Assembly: GCA_035771175.1 (NCBI GenBank)
Contig: CM069594.1
Location: 15,905,670-15,969,669, forward strand
DNA length: 64,000 nucleotides
Origin: Paratinospora sagittata
Taxonomy: Eukaryota > Streptophyta > Magnoliopsida > Ranunculales > Menispermaceae
Direction of reading: 5' to 3'
Shown: in pieces, positions 1 through 11,779 of the stretch
How the letters are laid out: every line of letters begins with the position of its first letter
How positions within the stretch are numbered: the first letter of the stretch is position 1
Program-made: the position numbers and the translations under genes
Notes under the pieces: generated by a model
What the model was told of the DNA's origin: nothing
Seen by the model: the letters and a program-made list of their open reading frames with translations, nothing else
Databases searched by the model: none

Positions 1-890
1 ATATACATGAATAGCAAACTAGAAAATCCTGGAACTTGAATCTTCTTCCTTGTTTCCAACTTCGAATCTTTGCATTCCTTCACTCCTAGCCGTCTCTTCG
101 TCTTTTCCAGTCCTCCTCTCTTCAAAAACCCTAAAAATCGATATATAATATCCCCCTAATCATCTAGAATCCAAATTAAAAAGTGTAGGAGAAAAACTGC
201 TAAAATCACAAAAATCCTGAAAAAATTGGCAACCCAGCAATGCCGTGATGGGAGTCGCGGCGCCCAGAATGTTGTTTAGTTCACTATCGCAGCGCCGCAG
301 TGCCCAGAGCATTCCTTTTTTGTGGACTTATCCATTTTTTCACACCGCTTCGACTTGGGTTCTTCATGCTTCTCCTTTGCAACTTGTACATGTTTTCATC
401 ATCCAAAACCATGAATAACACATCTAAATTCCTACAAAACAAATCAAATCAAATCAATAACACACTCAAACATAAAATGAGTCAAATTATAAATTGGTAA
501 ACCAAAATAATGCATAAAAACCAATTTATTCCTAAACTATCAAATGCATCAAAACTAACATAAACACATCAAACTAGAGCATGAAATGTCCTAAAACACG
601 TCTAAAACATGCTCTAAAACCTATCTAACTATGCAACTTAACAAATATCCCTAAACTTAGGACTTTGATCGTCCCGAGCAAAGGAAAAGACAAAACTAAA
701 CTAATGATTTACACTACCTTTCTACAGTCACAATTTCAAACAATTAAAGACTTAACTCAACATTATAAACACACACGTGGCCTCCAAGATTACACCAAAA
801 AGAATATTCGCTTCTAGGAAAAATTTTAAGAGTATAGAGTTGTCTAGAATTTCAACAAAGGGGATACTTACAAAGCTTTGAGATGAACCT
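1..890. repeat. F-family repeat fragment (Ty3-like LTR/UTR, truncated)
   Basis: Non-coding AT-rich repeat sharing blocks with 35493-36640 and 44507-45335. Shared features are a run of short phrases including the GC-rich GGCGCCCAGAA block near 265, a GTGGACTTA block near 322, and an oligopyrimidine stretch. Near 655-690 there is a 'cctaaacttaggactttgatcgtcccgagcaaag' type block (written here only as description of its start CCTAAACTTAGG), which resembles sequence next to the polypurine tract of non-chromovirus gypsy elements. No intact reading frame is present. The right border with the next LTR fragment is approximate (about 890). Confidence 0.45.
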
Positions 891-1863
891 TCTGTAACCA
901 CAGATTCAACATGATATGTATAATGAACTGCGACTGAAAACAGGTTCAAAAGCTTATTTCTTCTTCAATGGATTTTGAAACAATTTGAATGAAGTTCAAA
1001 TAATCCAGAAGACTTAGAGTATTTCAAATATGATTGAGAACTTAATACAGTGAGTAGAAGACTAACTTCCAAAAGTTTTTCACAAAAGGAAATTGTTTAG
1101 CGTTTTAAAAATAGATTCAGGTTTAGTATTTGATCTCGTTGTTTATAATCTGCATTAAAGCAGTATATATAGAGATAACAATGGCGCAATGAACTTGACA
1201 AAATTTTCAAGTGTGATTTTGGCGCACAAAACTATTTCAAACAATGGATACATTTTTTCTCAAAAAGGATTTGATTCAATCTGTGCAACAACACCTAAAT
1301 TTTCTGATCAAACATGAGAATAGAATGTTTTGATAGCGTTTTAGAGAGTTCTAAAAAGGATCAAAAGGTTCTGAAAAGTTTTGCACAGATCTGAAAAAGC
1401 AAACTGTAAAAAGTGTAAGTGTCAACTTTGTGACAGTGTTGGATTAGCATCCTGATTGGTTAATCAGCGTCCTGACACATAAAGCCAACTTTGTCATTTT
1501 GTTCCTTGAGGGTGCTCATGGACCATAAGCGTGCTGCTGAACTGATAAGTGAGGGCGCTACAAGAATGTAAGTGTCCTGACTTACTTAACAATGAAAATG
1601 ACGAAAAAGTTGTGAGGGCGCTAATAGTAAGTTAGCGTCCTGACATGTTTAAAACAAATGAAGCATAAGGGCGCTAATCATGTTATGAACATCCTGAAAT
1701 CTTTAATGTGTAAAAAAATTCATAAAACGATAAGTACGTTGAAGAACGATTAGCGTCTTGAGAGTTGCTAAGTTGGTTCTTGGATGAGGGCGCTCCTGTT
1801 CAAGTAGCATCTTGAAAGTTTACCAACTTATAACTATCAGCATCCTTAAAGATTAAATTATTA
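891..1863 (-). mobile_element. Partial LTR of a B/E-like copia element
   Basis: On the minus strand this matches the U3-to-R organisation of the B and E LTRs. It has a TATA-like TCTATATATACTG (1163-1175) and the antisense form of the GC-rich array (GAGGGCGCT and AGCGTCCT words) from about 1448 to 1835. Neither LTR end is present: the right edge abuts a gypsy LTR start at 1864 and the left edge abuts F. It is more diverged from B and E than those are among their own copies, so it may be a third subfamily. Confidence 0.6.
1448..1835 (-). repeat. GC-rich paired-motif array (U3 type)
   Basis: About eight degenerate copies of GAGGGCGCT and AGCGTCCT words alternate at roughly 30-80 bp intervals in otherwise AT-rich DNA. 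It is the same array as in the B and E LTRs, read on the opposite strand. Confidence 0.7.
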
Positions 1864-2004
1864 ATGTCACACCCCGATTCTTAAGAACAATCTCATATGA
1901 TAGGCAGCAGATCAGAATCAAAGTGTGAGCAAAAAGGAACATCAACACAAATCTTTTATTCATCCTCCCATGATAATAGAGGGCACAAGTACAAATGTTA
2001 CAAT
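1864..2004 (+). mobile_element. 5' stub of a Ty3/gypsy-type LTR
   Basis: The stub begins TGTCACACCCCGATTC, a typical start for plant chromovirus LTRs. It is cut after 141 bp by the B element that begins at 2005. The remainder is not found in this window. Confidence 0.45.
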
Positions 2005-2204
2005 TGTTGGCCCAAATATGTCCAAGAGGGGGGGGGGTTGAATTGGACACTTAGAAAATTTAAAATTAATTACAATGGAAAAACTAAAGTGCAGAAATTA
2101 AACAAATATGCACAGTGGATTTATAGTGGTTCAACTACTTGCCTAAATCCACTACCTAACCTCCTCAGTTAGGATTTTAACCTTGTCACTAAGGAATTCC
2201 TTAC

Positions 2205-2415
2205 GGGAGATAATCAAACCGTTACACCTTTTCTCAACTTGCGGGTGTGAGAGCAACCATTACACTACTCAACTTATAGGCGTGAGACCAACCTATCACA
2301 ACTTACGAGTGTAAGACAGACCTATGCTTTCTCAACTTACGGGTGTGAAAACTACCGTTTCTCAACTTAAGGGTGGGAGAAGACCTATTTTCAACTTACG
2401 GGTGTGAGACGACCT
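2205..2415 (-). repeat. Leader hairpin array (B type)
   Basis: Five to six units of about 35 bp. On the minus strand each is a short stem, a loop near CACCCGTAAGT, and the complementary stem (for example TTCTCA with TGAGAA). Some units have lost pairing by mutation. Confidence 0.7.
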
Positions 2416-3085
2416 AACTTTGTTGAATAAAGAATATCAACTCGGTAGTTGTTCTAACTACTATTACAACCTTGATATAGTATACAAGATATGAAATTGA
2501 GTACAACTGTATCCTATGAACTATCTCTCAAATTTCTCTTTCAGCAAGAATAATGTAAGTTAAAACAGTGCTGAACAATTTGAGTGAAAACAGTTCAAAC
2601 TTTCAAATAGATTTTTAGATAAAGATTTAATGTTATAGTATGAAAATCTTTTGAATACGTAAAATCTCAAAGAAACTTTGAAAACAAAGTGACTTAAACG
2701 TTTTCTTGACCAGATGAAAATTCAACTAACTTTCAAAAAGTGTTTTGGCTCAGAGAATGTTTGGTAGCCTGAACATATTGTTAAGTGCCTGTATTTATAG
2801 ACTTGTAAAGATGAAGTTGTTGTTCATTTGAATTTGAATTTCAAATATGAACGTTTACTCACAACAGCTAGAATATATCACGAAAATGGCAACTGCACAA
2901 TTCATGAATATTCTATTTTTCTCCAAATACACGAATGAGGAAAGTTTAGAAGACGTGGTTCATGAATAAGAGAAAATCTTTTACAAATACAAAAAATTGA
3001 TTTTGTACGAAAACTTGTTCTGAAAAGGTGGCTAAAAGGATGTACATGTCAGAACAACACAAATATCATTTTAGTCATTTTGTTC

Positions 3086-3600
3086 CTTTGAGGGCGCTCA
3101 TTATACATTAGTGTCCTACTAAACAATAAAGTGAGGACGCTACCAAATCGAAAGCGTCCTGACTTACTTTGACAATTAAATGACTTAAATCGCGAGGGCT
3201 TTACTCAAGAGTTAGCATCCTAATATTTTACAAACAGTTTTTTAAAACAATATTAAGTACGTTGAAGGATAGTAAGTCCTGAAAGTTATTAAGTTTTTTC
3301 TAAAGATGAGGGCGCTCCTTCACAAGTAGCGTCCTGATAACTTATTCAACTTATAACTATCAGCGTCCTAAACGATAAAAATCACTTAAAAACAAAGAGA
3401 CCTTTCAGCGAGCTGAGACTGAGTCAGCGTCCTAACGCGATCAAAGGTTGACTCAAAAGGAGGCCGGTACGCATAAGTGCGCGTCCTCATGAAGTTTAAT
3501 TCAACCTTGAGCGTTCTAATATTTTATCAACGTTCTGACTCATCAAATCCAGGAGGGCGCTGCAAAAACATTAGCGTCCTGAAAGACTTTATAAAAAATA
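3086..3600 (-). repeat. GC-rich paired-motif array (U3 type)
   Basis: Alternating GAGGGCGCT and AGCGTCCT words with short spacers, separated by AT-rich stretches of 50-80 bp. It is collinear with the array in the complete B LTR. Confidence 0.75.
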
Positions 3601-3944
3601 TTTTTTATTTCCCGATTAAAGCTCGATAACATGATTAAAAACATTATGTTTATTTATTTTTAATCAAAGCAAATACGTTAGAAATCATAAGGTACGATTA
3701 GAATGTTACGATCAAAATATGTAAACGATTAAATCTTGCTGAGAGTAAGTTGATCGATAGACTTTACATTCTAAGTACTGACAGACTTGGAACTTTACTT
3801 GTGATGATCAATAGGCTTATGAGCACAGTTCTTTGGTCTTAATTCTTGATAAATCTGAAACACTTGACAAGATCATTAGATAGACAAACTGGAGATATTT
3901 AGAATCATCAAAACATTCATATCATGGGGCTCATTGAGATAACA

Positions 3945-3960
3945 ATCTCCCTCTTTTTGG
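3945..3960 (-). promoter_or_regulatory. Polypurine tract of truncated B
   Basis: On the minus strand AAAAAGAGGGAGAT lies immediately 5' of the LTR start at 3944. It would prime plus-strand DNA synthesis and it fixes the LTR boundary and orientation. Confidence 0.8.
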
Positions 3961-4156
3961 TGATTTCAAATACTCAGAGATCATGCAGATAATTATATTC
4001 ATGTACTCAAACATATAACAAATTTATAATGCTATCTGCAGACATGTCAGTTCTATCTGATTTCAATTTACAAGAAAAATTCAAACAGTATAATATACAA
4101 GAATGAATACAATAACTTAGATGAAACTCTCCCTTACATGTAGCTTTCCTCTTGAG

Positions 4157-6253
4157 CTAACTTAGCCTTAATATTTGCAATCTCTTCTCCTCCTTTTGAA
4201 AACACCAAAAGTGGGTAGGCTTAGGTCGTACTGGGACCCTTCCCTTTCCTTTTTCTTTCGGCCTCCTCATCCTTCTTGGATCCACTGGAACTAGGTGCAA
4301 AATCATTGGGTTTCCTTGGTGCTCGTGCTCTTGAAGAACCACGTGAGCTCTATCTCATACTACTGACAGATTCATCAATTACAACACCAGTTTGCCTAGT
4401 TTTTTCAATGAATTTGTCATTGACATGCTTGGAAACACCACATTTAAATTGATCAAGAGGTAGACCAGGTTTGAAACTTTTTGTTTTTCGTTCCGCTAGA
4501 CCTTGAGCAAACTCAAGAGAAAGTGTATGACCTTCAAATTCTGGCTTGATTGGTCGCATGCGTTTAAGATCCGAGAAAGTTTCTGATGAGGGATCAGGGG
4601 GTGGAGAGACACTTTGACTGTTCTATGTAAAGGCTCTTCATCGGATTCTTCTTCGTCTTTGCATTCTAAAATTCCAAGAAGTCTGTAAGACTCCTTAGGT
4701 TCTTGAAGACGTGTGAAGCCTGGAGCTCTTGGTGTAGGTGGAACCTTGACACCCTTCTTCACCAACAGATGAAAGAGCATGCTAAAACGTTTCATACTAG
4801 AGGCAATATACCAAACAGTAGAATGCATCCTACTGATTAGTCTAGCCTTGCAGTATCTAAATTATCCTTTGTTGGTGCTGGCCTTGCAGTATCTAAATTG
4901 TCTTTCAGACTAGAGATGCCCTGCAACACTGGATCATGTGTTGTCTTGTTGGTTACTTGATCCAAGATAGTGTCCAAAACTGATTGCAAAGAGTCAGAAA
5001 TGGATTTATCTTTAGAGGATTTAGCCATGTTACCTCTCAAGCTTTGAATTTCTTCCAGAATCTTCTTCAAAGCTTCTCCAGTTATAGCACTTGTATTACT
5101 ACTTAGTGTAGCTGACATTGTGCTACTTGGTGAAACTTGAGGTCTGGCTAAAGGTTGTTGAGGAGCTGCCATTCTCGGAGAAACACTAGCAACAAAAGCT
5201 TTCATGAACGTCTTAATCTGTTGCATGTTTTCCTTAATATCCTTTATAAGATCATCATGTGATGATGATGGAGTGGAGCTCAATGAAGGCAAGGACTGCA
5301 TGACACTTAATTGACTGTCCATTAGTTAAGACATCTTCCCGAGCAGTTCAGTTGCCTTGATCATGTGAGAGTTAAATTCGTTTATCTCATTAATCTCAAT
5401 TCTCTCCTCAGATTTCAGATATTTTTGGACTTCTAACAATGTCTCATTCTTCAGCTGAATTTGACTCTGTTTTGAACGAGCCATTAGTTGAGACATGACA
5501 AAAATATGATCTTCTCTCACTCTTCTCAGAAAATCTTCATCTCTAAAGAATTCATCATCTGGCCTGCTCGTAGAAGGATAGGAAGGTGGCTCTGATCAGA
5601 TGAGCTTTCCTCATGAACATTTTCCATTTCATCTTCTACTTAAAATTCAACATTTGCTTCATGAAGATCTTTATTATGATCTTCCTTCAACAACTTTTTC
5701 ATTCATGTCATCTCCCTAATAGGCTATGATAGCCAAATCATAGCCCTCAGAATCTTGACTTTTTACACCACCAGACTCAGTCTTTTGAGAGTCTTGAGAG
5801 TTTATTGATACAAGGATATCAAATGGAGATGGTGGCCTAGAGATAGTTTGATTTGAGTCCTCACTGGCTCTCTCTCTGGTGATGTCTTCCAAGATTGCAT
5901 TAGCATTTTCTGACTCATGCAGATATTCTTCAACGACAACTTGAGCAATCTGGGTCACCTCTTCCATCAGATGTTCTTCAGCATAAACAGCTTGCTCTGC
6001 ATGTTCAATTTCCACATCATCAATTGAAACATGCTCAATGTTAGGGCTGGGGATAACTTCTTTGTGCACAGCCAGTTCTTCTTGAGCAATCGAAGCTTGG
6101 GAAACTTCTTTCCCCATAGCTGAGACATCTTCTTCTCTTATTTCATTTTTTCCAGTAGAATCCCCCTCAAGTGGAACTTCTGACATTGGAAGCCATTTGT
6201 GAGTTTCTTGTCGACACTCGAGTGGTACTTTTTCTTTGAAATAAGATTAAGAG
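4157..6253 (-). pseudogene. B ORF2, 3' half, disrupted
   Basis: This corresponds to the C-terminal two thirds of the second ORF of family B. Reading down the minus strand, it has an acidic segment starting MSEVPLEGDSTGK (6186), the shared TAG at 5716-5718, a coiled-coil-like segment with MSQLMARS near 5490, a Ser/Pro/Thr-rich stretch near 5150-5290, and a basic tail with RKRKGKGR-like residues near 4230. It is split by several frameshifts and stops (near 4350, 4560, 4830, 5325 and 5715). The homologous plus-strand copy at 23459-25531 shows the same order. Function is unknown. The 5' part with the Transposase_32-like region is absent here except for a few codons near 6200-6250. Confidence 0.75.
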
Positions 6254-6256
6254 CAA

Positions 6257-8304
6257 AGTAATTACATTCATCCACATTCATACAAAAGTAACCTCCCATC
6301 ACTCACATCCTATGCTCCACCACTAGCTAGGTCCTCAACCAATAACAACTCCCTCTGAAGGACATGAAAAAGGGAAGTGAGAGAGTGAGCCAACGATGGC
6401 TAGTGAATAGAGTTCAATTATGTCATCCAATACTCATTGATAAAACCCATGTATGCATGACAATGCCAATAGATGAATAAAGCATATAACACATAAATAT
6501 AGAAAACATTCATCATATAATCATGCAAGGTAAAACCTATCATTTCATCCCCATATTCTCTTATTCTAGTCCAAGCTTCCGCTATGTAGATCTAAATATC
6601 CTCCCATGTAGGGGCATAACTTCCACTTCAAGATCACGTACTCCTAACAATGATCCACCTAAGTGGGGTGTCAAAGCACCTTGCGACCAGTGGGGTACTT
6701 CCAGACATAAAATTTTCAAAACACCCGTGGAAGGTCAAATCATAACTCACTAAAGTGTTAAGCCTTGCTATGCTTCTTGTAAAGGGGTTCTCTTGAGAAG
6801 AGCATTCCCCGATTTACGTGGACAGACTACAAGCGTATAGCTTCATCTAGTCGTCCAAGACATACCAAACCACAGGGTTTTACACACCATGCAAGTTCAC
6901 AATAATTCAATTCATGCTTTCAACATACACATATAATTAAAATACAATGACATAAGAGATTAAACATAATGAACAACTACTCACAACCAAGCCAAGCGAG
7001 AACAATGCTATCCACACATAAAAGAATCCAATCCAATGTAATTATGATCCTGTAGATACATCAATATACATATACACATCAATTCCATGATCTACATTAT
7101 AGACACAATACATAATAACCCATGCCTAATTCCCAACATGGTCAACTTAGGTCAATTGCCTTATTCTCCATCCTAAACCATGTAGAACAATCATAGATCA
7201 TCATAATTCCCAATTCCACATCATAAGCACAACCTATGCCTAACAATTACGATAAGGTCACTACAAGTCCACATGGGTCAATTACACTAACCATCATTCC
7301 AATCCATGTGAAACCCTTAATTAGCATCATAACCCATCAAAGCATGCTCAAATACATGACATAGGTCACATGCATAGCAATTGAGATGCCCTAAGTCCAC
7401 ATCCTAAGGTCTAGGTCCAACACATGGGTTCACATGTAAACTTCAATTAGAATTTGGGCAAATGCCACCAACATGCTTAAAAGCATCCTACAAGGACACA
7501 TGCACCTCAAATTTTAGGGTTTCCATTGAAACCCTAACCTCAAGCTCAACCAAAAACGTGGTGAAATGCTTGGACATTGCTCTTTGGGCATGATCTAGGG
7601 TCAAGGGCTTCTATTTTTACCATTTCAATCCTTTTCCATGCTCATGCAACAAAACCCCCAATTTGGGTTTTCCCAAAACTGCCACCCATAGTAGTATCTA
7701 GGTCAAAGGAAAGTGCACAATCACTTACAATGGTGATTCCATAGAGAAAATGGAAGAATTTCACTTACCTTGGGTGAAATTTGGGTAGAAATCCTCTTGG
7801 GAGCCTTAGGTTCCCTTCTCTCCCTCTTCTCCTCTTTTTCTCCCTCTTCCTTGGTTTAAAATGAGAGAAAATTAGGAGCTTTTTGGTTTAAAACACAAGT
7901 GGGGGCCACACAAAATGAGTTAAAAAATGGTTTTTACAAGGAAAGGAAACACGTTTCTCCCCTACGCAGAAACACTCTTGTGTTCTGGCATAGAGGAACT
8001 CATTTTTCTCCCAAGGAAACGCGTTTCTCTCGCATTGAAATGGGTTTTTGCTTACCACTTCGGGATTTTTGACACTTTTCCAACATCGATGGGTCTTCAA
8101 TCAATCCTATACTTTGTACACCCATCGCACACCATAAAAACAAGTCAAAACACATACAACTATGCATACTTAACATCAAACATGCAACAATTACAACATG
8201 TAACATCAACAACATAACATCATTTGACCAAGTGCTAGCACATAGAGTTGGGCATTCATTCAAATGGGGTATGGGCTAGACGAAGGAAATCTTGGGGCGT
8301 TACA
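6257..8304 (-). mobile_element. H-family 3' LTR, lacking its distal end
   Basis: About 2048 bp remain. It shares scattered blocks with G LTRs, such as the GTGAGCCAACG region near 6388 (compare 11489). It contains palindromic words built on ACGCGT and ACACGT near 7935-8030. There is no coding content beyond shadows. Confidence 0.75.
7935..8040. repeat. Cluster of ACGCGT-type palindromes in H LTR
   Basis: GAAACGCGTTTC (8016-8027) is a perfect 12-bp palindrome. A near copy, GGAAACACGTTTCTCC, starts about 7945. Two further degenerate copies (ATTGAAATGGG and GGAACTCATTTTTCTC types) lie between or after them. The words stand out from the AT-rich surroundings. Confidence 0.65.
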
Positions 8305-8327
8305 TCACACCCACCTTAAAGAAAATT

Positions 8328-9256
8328 TCATCCTCGAAATTTAAAGTCAAGAAATTTACGTAGATCCATAAACTTTGAGAAGTGCTCCTCCATATAGTCC
8401 TTGCGCTCCCAAGTGTACAACTCCTCACCATGGAATTGCCACTTCACCTTGACCATAGGAATCTCCCGATTACGAATCTTCTGAACTTTCCTATCAAGGA
8501 TCATGGATGGCCTCTCATCATAGGTACCATTTTGTCTCAAGTCCACATGCCTCCAGTCTATGACATGAGTAGGATAATGGTAGTATTTTCTCATCATCGT
8601 CACATGGAAAACATTGTGTACTGCTGCTAACAGAGGTGGCAAGGCCAGCTGGTATGCGACCGAACCGATTTGCTTCAAGATCTGTAATGACCCTATAAAC
8701 CTCGAAGCAAGCTTCCCTTTGATCCCAAATCTAGTTTGACCCTTATGTGGTGAGACTTTCAACAAAACATGGTTTCCCACCTTGAACTCTATGGCCTTCT
8801 GCCTATTATCAGCGTAGCTCTTCTGTCTATTTTGGGCTACTTTCAAATTTTGCCAGATTCACTTGATCTTCTCTGTGTGCTCTTGTACAAACACAGGTCT
8901 TATCAATTAGGTATCTCCTATCTCCGTCCAACACACTAGAGATCTACATGGCCTACCATACAAGGCCTCAAAAAGAGCCATACCAATACTAGATTGATAA
9001 CTGTTGTTGTTCATGAACTCACATAGGTGTACATAATCATCCCAACTCCCACCAGACACTAGGACACAAGCTCAGAGCACATCCTCCAAAATTGAAATCA
9101 ACCTCTTGAACTAACCGACGGTCTGAGAATGAAAAATGGTACTAAGACTCAATATAGTGCCAAGTTGCCTTTGCAAACCCAACCAGAACGTCGAGGTTAA
9201 CCTCGAATCTCTGTCTGACACTGTCGATACTGGCACTCTGTGCAATCTGGCTATCT
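8328..9256 (-). pseudogene. pol: Chromovirus integrase C-terminus with chromodomain-like end
   Basis: The open part (8846 to 8328, 172 codons) includes the integrase C-terminal motif around GKLASRFIGSLQILKQIGS and LPPLLAAVHNVFHVTMMRKY. A chromodomain-like segment VKVKWQFHGEELYTWE follows and ends LDFKFRG. These are the expected last ~170 residues of a Tekay-type polyprotein. Upstream (8847-9256) the integrase core is still recognisable in pieces, for example VNLDVLVGFAKATWHYIES near 9142-9200, but is broken by frameshifts and stops. The protein would join element cDNA to host DNA, with the chromodomain guiding insertion to chromatin. This copy cannot do so. Confidence 0.8.
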
Positions 9257-10826
9257 GACGTACATAAGAGGAGCGCGCTCTTGTGGCATTTCCTGAGACT
9301 CAGATTTTTATTTATCAGGGAAAAGAAACGCACTTCTGTTGCCAAGGGCAAAATGGGAACATTTTTAAGAGTCAGTGGTTCTTGTTGAAGGAACTCGTTC
9401 TTATGCCCAACGAACATATTGAGGAATGTGCTCCTTAAGTAAGGAATGTGCTCCTTAATTGGAAGGAAATCTGGAACCTTTTAGATTTCAAACCAGAAAC
9501 ACGCTCCTATGTTGAGGAACGCTTCCTGTGCCTCGGTGTGGTGTTCATCTATAAATACCACACTTGCTCATTTGAAGAACAACTTTTGCAAAATTCAAAG
9601 AACTTGTGCGATTTTCTTTACATCATTTATACTCGTCCTAAGCAAGTTCTTGAGACATTTAATCCTTCATTCAAAGCAAAAGTTCACTACATTTGAGTTA
9701 TTTGATTCAATCTTTTGGAGTGTTCTCCTAACCATTCCAAAATCTTTAAAAAACTAGAAAGGACTTCTTGAGTGTTGATCAAGGTGTTCTTAAGTGTTCT
9801 TCATCACATACTTGTTGATCTTGATCATACTCGGAAGAAAAATCTCTCAACCACATACACCTTGGAGAATCGACGAACTTCATCTTACCTAAGTTGGGTA
9901 ACTTTTTTTTCGATTCTAGTTTTTGGCTTTGAGTAGAAACGGTTTTTATTGCTTGTTTTAATACATTATCAAAACTGTTATCTCTATTGTGTGAAACCAT
10001 ACTTGCTTTCATCCTATCTTATCTTGATAGTGGTTTCATTTGGTTTGATTAACATCGATTCTTGTGCTTCATACATATATTGTTTGAATTGATTGTTTTG
10101 ATCATAACTTGTGTATATTGATTCACATGCTTCAACATTGATTATTTTGAATCAATAAGTTTTAATCAACAACTTGCATATTGATTCTTGTGCTTCATTA
10201 ATCATACTTTAGAATCAATATTTGGAAATACATGTACGCATACGATTCTTGAACTTGCATAAAAATACTTTGAATCGGTTGCATGTATTTTTGAGAAATT
10301 ATTTCAACATTGCACTTCAGTAAGAATCATAGTGGTTGGAATAGTGATTATTGACTCAATCAAGACTGTAAACTTAAATTGTTAAGAGTGTTGTTATTCA
10401 CTTTTCTATATCTTAGTAATCTTGATGTATTGTTGACTTGGTTAAGTCAACCGGGATAATACCTTATTTGTACGACACGTAACCACGCCTGTAAGTTGGT
10501 TGCAAGTTGTGGCTTACTGACCAAGCAGCGACTTTCTAACCAAGCCCTCGTGTAAGTTAGCGTTGTAGTGGCTTTCTACCCAGGCCCTGATGTTGGTTAG
10601 CGAATAATGGATTGGGAAATCCTGATTAGTGTGATTGGGTAGTGGACGTTGGTTCAAGGGGAACCGAATCACTCTAAATCCTGTGTCCATTTATTTTCCT
10701 GCATCTTATTACGTGGATTGTTACCAACTGCACACTTTAATTGTTTAATTAAAATATTAGAAAGGTAACGCAAAAATCTGCAAAGTCCAATTCACCCACC
10801 TCTTGGATGGTTATACTGGGCCAACA
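9257..10826 (+). mobile_element. Partial C-family LTR
   Basis: It matches the 3' two thirds of the complete C LTR at 59283-61541. It runs from the GC-rich palindromic region through the conserved block before the LTR end, and ends GGGCCAACA at 10826. The 5' part is missing at the junction with H pol. No primer-binding site follows, so it is the outer end of an element or a broken solo LTR. Confidence 0.75.
10478..10610 (+). repeat. Leader hairpin array (C type)
   Basis: Units have stems such as GTAACCA with TGGTTGC around a CGCCTGTAAGT loop. Weaker units with CTAACCAA and TTAGCG-type arms follow. It is collinear with the better preserved array at 61106-61311. Confidence 0.65.
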
Positions 10827-11671
10827 GTTCGAAGGTAGGGAAACTTTGGAAAATTTAGCTCGAAAACACCCCAACACTTTGTCTTTTACAAGCATCCACA
10901 ACATTACATTTAGAACCAAAAACCCAATTTCAGCATATATATCCACTTCAAATGTGGCGACCCTGCACCACGGACCACCAACCCCGCAAGGAATGGCATG
11001 CAGGAGGCCAGGGCAGGACGCCCGATGTAGGCATCTCCAACCACTCCTCAACCCCCGTGAGGTGGTTGAGACCCTACGAGCCTTATCCCAAACAACGACA
11101 TAATATAAAAATGTACTAAACAAAACTACCAACCGTATTAATCATCCAAGACAAGAGATACTCCATAAAAATGAACCATAATTAAAACCATAATCCCTAC
11201 AGTCCATCAAGATGGACATACACATAAAGTCCAAAACTATGGGTACAAAAAAACCGTCATATGCCCACATGGTCTATCTAATAAGTCCCAACTCACCCAT
11301 ACTACAATGTGGTAAGTGTTATAATTACATAGTCCAAAATATAATACATCATAATTTAAAACATAGTTCAATCAAAATGTCTCTCAACTCACATCGAGGC
11401 CTTGGATTCTCTCGCCGGCAAGGCCCTCAAGATATGACTACTCCTTTGCCCTTATTCGAGACAGAAGGACCTGAAGGAGAAAAATGAGGGTGAGCCAACG
11501 GTGCCCAGTGAATAGAATTCAAATATGCTATCAATACTCATCAATAAATATCATGTATGCATGTCAATGTGTAGCATGATTAAAAGCTCATAACATATAT
11601 ATATATCAAACATTTATAATAAGTTCGATGCAAGTAAAAGCCTATTAATTTGGATCCATATTTCACATGCA

Positions 11672-11779
11672 TTGGGGTTACTAGTGCACGTCTATTTCAC
11701 CGTACCGTTCTTATCGCCAATCATGTTGATTTGGGGTTACTAGTGCACGCCTATTTCACCGTACCGTTCTCATCCCCAA
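11672..11779. repeat. Tandem duplication (59-bp period) in G LTR
   Basis: The segment starting TTGGGGTTACTAGTGCACG occurs at 11672 and again at 11731. The G LTR at 48739-51283 has it once (near 50520-50570), so the duplication is specific to this copy. Confidence 0.8.

Larger units (their letters stand above)
2005..3944 (-). mobile_element. B-family 3' LTR (1940 bp)
   Basis: On the minus strand the LTR starts TGTTATCTCAATGAGCCCC at 3944 and ends in CTTGGACATATTTGGGCCAACA-type sequence at 2005 (described, not a continuous quote; ends GGGCCAACA). The start lies directly after a polypurine tract. It carries the GC-rich array (about 3086-3600) and the leader hairpin array (about 2205-2415). Compared with the 1962 and 1964 bp LTRs of the complete copy, the length is normal. 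Confidence 0.85.
2005..6256 (-). mobile_element. Truncated B element (3' LTR plus part of interior)
   Basis: Read on the minus strand, the interior (6256 to 3945) carries the 3' half of ORF2, then a polypurine tract and a full 3' LTR (3944 to 2005). The interior is collinear with 23070-25817 of the complete B element but lacks a segment: the sequence jumps from the equivalent of about 23115 to about 23447. Everything 5' of that (5' LTR, PBS, gag, first part of ORF2) is missing, and the break at about 6256 abuts an H LTR. Confidence 0.85.
6257..9256 (-). mobile_element. Truncated Ty3/gypsy chromovirus (H): 3' LTR plus integrase end
   Basis: On the minus strand the element reads integrase, then a short spacer with the typical chromovirus block TTCGAGGATGAAATTTTC just before the LTR, then an LTR beginning TGTAACGCCCCAAGATTTCC at 8304. 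The LTR is cut at about 6257 by the junction with B. The pol side is cut at about 9256 by the junction with a C LTR. The layout fits the Tekay/Del group from established family features. Confidence 0.8.

Noticed and set aside
10749..11132. 127-codon minus-strand frame crossing the C LTR / Athila / G LTR junctions
   Set aside because: It spans three unrelated repeat pieces, so it cannot be an ancestral gene.
11212..11487. 91-codon frame in the solo G LTR, also present in the other G LTR (50779-51024, minus)
   Set aside because: Conservation follows from LTR homology; both copies have indels in homopolymers and no protein motif. LTR non-coding sequence is the simpler reading.
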